Assembly: GCA_043811005.1 (NCBI GenBank)
Contig: JBDRNO010000150.1
Coordinates: 1-8,545, forward strand
Origin: JBDRNO01 sp043811005
Lineage (GTDB): Bacteria > Bacteroidota > Bacteroidia > NORP154
Reading direction: 5' to 3'
DNA: 8,545 nucleotides
Below are positions 6,575 through 8,545 of this stretch, piece by piece. Each line of letters opens with the position of its first letter. Position 1 is the stretch's first letter. The translations under genes were made by a program, and so were the position numbers. Under the pieces are notes generated by a model, which had not been told where the DNA came from, made no database searches, and saw only the letters and a list, made by a program, of their open reading frames with translations.

Positions 6575-7848
6575 TAAATAACCTCACTTTCAGGAATGGA
6601 AGTAAAACCGCCAAAATTAGCAAAATTACTAAAAACTTTTTCACACTGTTGCTCCGTCTTATTACAACCTCTTTTGATAGTATAGGTATCACCAGGAGCA
6701 ATTACATTTGGGAAAGCAAATACAAAAGTAATTGTATCTGTAGCATCGGTAAAATCTAATATCCTCCTCTTCAACCCTATATTATCCCCTGAAGTCATTT
6801 CCACATTTCCGTTATTCCAATAGTCATCTGCTTCTGTTCTGGCAGCATCGATTAAAACTGAGGCTGTCGATCCGGCATCCGCAGTTTGTCCAGTAAGTTC
6901 CCCTAATAAAAGGCTTATGCCTCCCTCATGAATTATTATAACATTATCTATTAACAATTCATTACTAGCATCCGATCCTGCTAAAGATCCATATATAATT
7001 AAATCTTGGTTTACTAAGGCTACAAAAGATCCACTATATTTTGACCATTCCGTTTTTGTATAATCTAAATCATCGGTAGCTCCACCAAGGGTAACTCTCG
7101 CTGAAGTAATATTGGTATTATTAATATATTTATAATCAAATTCCACTGTATATGTTTGCCCTACAATTAATGGCGTTGTAAAAAAAGTTTGATCTAAATA
7201 AGCTCCTTCATTAATAGCATCAAATTGAATCCTTAAAACATATTCATGTCTTTCATCTATTGTACCATACCCGCCAGTTAAAGTAGTTGAGCCTTGTTGT
7301 AACCAATTACCCACTGTATTCATATTAAAATCATCACCCTCGGTAAGACAGCCCCGACATTCAGCACTATCAAATTTCCAAGGACATAATCCCTGATAAT
7401 TCCTCCTTGGGATTTGTTCCTGGAAGCGGTATAAGGGCGAAACCGCTTCGATTTCAACCTCTTCTTCATTTACGGACGGATTTCTCATCTCCCCAGCAAA
7501 AGTTATAGTAGCATAATCAGCACTGGTTAATTTATTACCAAAAACTCTTTTCAAAATTATAATATGACCTTGAAATTCATAATTGAGAACGTATCCACCT
7601 GACACCAAATCGGTGTTATCAAATTTAAAAATACTACTATCTACACTTCCTGTAATCGAATTTTTAACAGGATCAAAAGTAAATCCAATAGAGGTATAAG
7701 TATTCCCCGCAGTTGGAAAAACAATATCAACATCATTATTTGTATATCGTAAAGTAATTCCCGTCAAATATATTTCGAGTAAAAATATTGGGTTATTCTT
7801 AGATAATTGTGATTCTGTTACTATTGCGGGGTCAATCGTTCTGGGCAT
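6574..7848 (-). CDS. Tail hub protein, DUF2163/phage_BR0599 type (lambda gpL / GTA gp13 position), with inserted CBM-like domain
   Basis: This 424-residue protein starts with a DUF2163-like region (about 1-168). It ends with a phage_BR0599-like segment whose signature GCNKTEQQCEKVFSNFANFG lies at 394-413, preceded by a GDTYTIKRG strand. This family occupies the hub position between Dit and J in siphophages and gene-transfer agents. Cysteines at 155, 164, 167, 395 and 402 bracket the molecule. Lambda gpL binds a [4Fe-4S] cluster through conserved cysteines, and I infer a similar site here with one extra Cys. Between the halves, residues about 170-310 form a beta-rich unit (LDQTFFTTPLIVGQTYTVEF ... 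ELLIDNVII) resembling CBM_4_9-type jelly rolls. Family members are usually shorter, consistent with this insertion. AGGTGA precedes the ATG. Both ends overlap neighbouring genes as TAATG, so expression is coupled to the tail operon. Confidence 0.8.
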   Translation of the reverse strand: MPRTIDPAIVTESQLSKNNPIFLLEIYLTGITLRYTNNDVDIVFPTAGNTYTSIGFTFDPVKNSITGSVDSSIFKFDNTDLVSGGYVLNYEFQGHIIILKRVFGNKLTSADYATITFAGEMRNPSVNEEEVEIEAVSPLYRFQEQIPRRNYQGLCPWKFDSAECRGCLTEGDDFNMNTVGNWLQQGSTTLTGGYGTIDERHEYVLRIQFDAINEGAYLDQTFFTTPLIVGQTYTVEFDYKYINNTNITSARVTLGGATDDLDYTKTEWSKYSGSFVALVNQDLIIYGSLAGSDASNELLIDNVIIIHEGGISLLLGELTGQTADAGSTASVLIDAARTEADDYWNNGNVEMTSGDNIGLKRRILDFTDATDTITFVFAFPNVIAPGDTYTIKRGCNKTEQQCEKVFSNFANFGGFTSIPESEVI

Positions 7849-8420
7849 TATTTCACCTGTATTAACGTCACTTCTGATATCCGTTTTGTAGTTGTATTTA
7901 TATACTCTTCTTTCAAGGAATCCTTTTCATATCGTACTATATGATTATTTGTAACAATAGGAGCATCATCTAAATGCGTCGCTGCAACCGATCCCCCATA
8001 CCCCCTCACCAATCCTGAAAGAGTACCAGAAACAGGAGTGGTACGAGTGATTCCTGTATAAAGAATACGTTCAGTATCTATTAATATTATTCCGTTTGAA
8101 GGTAAAATCCCCCCAGTCAACGTATCATAAGTCAAAGTTACTTGACTTATATCCATAGCACCATTTAATTGAAGCGTAGTTAAATTTAAAATATTAATCC
8201 AAACAAAGGTATCATAAGCACCATAACAATCCGAATAATGAACTCTAATAGCATTATCAACTGTGTTGGTGATTCTGTTAAAAACCAAAACAAATTTATG
8301 TAGTGGTGATGTCCATTTTTTCCTACGCTGTTCGGCACCAGATTCAAATTTACTTACCAAAGTCCGGTAATTTATTTCATGAGAATAAACACTTTGCGGT
8401 GTCCAGGTAAAAGCATCCAT
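7848..8420 (-). CDS. Dit-like distal tail protein with an inserted beta module
   Basis: This 190-residue protein resembles phage/GTA distal tail proteins (DUF2460-like, Dit), which form the ring joining the tail tube to the hub. Visible signs are an N-terminal stretch around residues 12-37 (YSHEINYRTLVSKFESGAEQ, then RRKKW), the HKFVLVF strand, the 'YGAYDTFVWI' segment at 66-75, and a C-terminus at 160-190 (HIVRYEKDSLKEEY ... ISEVTLIQVK) typical of the family's closing strands. Residues about 98-158 (PSNGIILIDTERILYTGI ... GLVRGYGGSVAATHLDDAP) look like a separate small module seen in many phage tail proteins ('G-I-I-x-I-D-x-E-x-I-x-Y-T-G ... L-x-R-G-x-G-G-x-x-A-x-x-H'). Its ATG directly follows the upstream TAA, with AGGATA just before it as a ribosome site. 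Its TAA overlaps the next ATG by one base. Assignment rests on motif and order; Dit sequences diverge strongly. Confidence 0.7.
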   Translation of the reverse strand: MDAFTWTPQSVYSHEINYRTLVSKFESGAEQRRKKWTSPLHKFVLVFNRITNTVDNAIRVHYSDCYGAYDTFVWINILNLTTLQLNGAMDISQVTLTYDTLTGGILPSNGIILIDTERILYTGITRTTPVSGTLSGLVRGYGGSVAATHLDDAPIVTNNHIVRYEKDSLKEEYINTTTKRISEVTLIQVK

Positions 8421-8545
8421 TTATCCTATCCCCTGATTTCTTTTATTTAAAGCCATTATTCCAACTATTGATTTACCATTTTGTCGTAAAACACTATCAA
8501 ATGATTTGGTATCAATAGCATTTATATAATTATAAGTATTATTAT
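8421..8545 (-). CDS. C-terminal end of an upstream gene, probably the tape-measure protein (partial)
   Basis: The minus strand is open from the window edge to a TAA at 8423-8421. It encodes about 41 residues containing INAIDTKSFDSVLRQNGKSI and ending in NKRNQGIG. The pattern 'INAIDxKSFxxxLRxNgxxI' followed by a short basic tail is what I know from C-termini of siphophage tape-measure proteins, which set tail length and sit inside the tail tube. The position directly before a Dit-like gene is where a tape-measure gene is expected. The stop is immediately followed by the ATG of the next gene (TAAATG), so the two are probably translationally coupled. Only the tail end is visible. A different minor tail protein is possible, and the identification rests on the short motif plus synteny. 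Confidence 0.6.
   Translation of the reverse strand, partial: NNTYNYINAIDTKSFDSVLRQNGKSIVGIMALNKRNQGIG

Noticed and set aside
6207..6701. Minus-strand open frame of 164 codons overlapping the hub/tip junction
   Set aside because: It is out of frame with both the hub and tip genes, each supported by family motifs; its translation shows no domain pattern. It is a shadow frame.

Overview
The window is the 3' part of the tail module plus the lysis end of a tailed phage or prophage. All recognisable genes lie on the minus strand, so biological order runs from the right edge to the left. The DNA is AT-rich. Every gene start has a Shine-Dalgarno-like purine run (AGGTGA, GAGGT, AGAGGA, GAGG), so the host translates from Shine-Dalgarno sites. 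The host cannot be named. One signal peptide ending in SYG|QE looks like those common in Bacteroidota and relatives, but this is weak evidence. The gene order resembles the siphophage / gene-transfer-agent tail tip.

Reading right to left: (1) 8545-8421, the last ~41 codons of an upstream gene that looks like a tape-measure protein C-terminus. (2) 8420-7848, a Dit-like distal tail protein carrying an inserted small beta module. (3) 7848-6574, a hub protein with a DUF2163-like N-terminus and a phage_BR0599-like C-terminus (lambda gpL position), split by an inserted carbohydrate-binding-like jelly roll. (4) 6574-1418, a 1718-residue J-like tail-tip/receptor-binding protein. It carries a DNRLRE-like insertion near its N-terminus, about four FN3-like domains, a second CBM-like domain and a C-terminal seven-bladed beta-propeller. 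(5) 1405-953, a small exported YfiM-like protein. (6) 888-352, a GH108 endolysin with a PG_binding_3 C-terminus; its start should be the ATG at 888, not the upstream TTG at 912. Genes 1 to 4 abut or overlap by one base (TAAATG once, TAATG twice), which implies translational coupling.

Together the tail genes would build the tail tip: tape measure, distal tail ring, hub, then the central tip/fibre that contacts the cell surface. The extra modules in three consecutive proteins suggest repeated acquisition of glycan- or surface-binding domains. The NlpC/P60 peptidase usually found between the gpL-like and J-like genes is absent.

Bases 1-351 hold no convincing gene. They contain a good sigma70-type minus-strand promoter (-35 at 226-231, -10 at 203-208) and then about 195 nt of purine-rich sequence. 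That stretch has eight GGA motifs, a long-range inverted repeat, a degenerate tRNA-like 3' end (T-loop plus correctly spaced CCA) and a Shine-Dalgarno sequence at the very edge. This is either a structured 5' leader of a gene just outside the window, a small RNA, or a remnant of a tRNA/tmRNA attachment site. It also holds 13 nt exactly complementary to the endolysin mRNA. This is the least explained part of the window.
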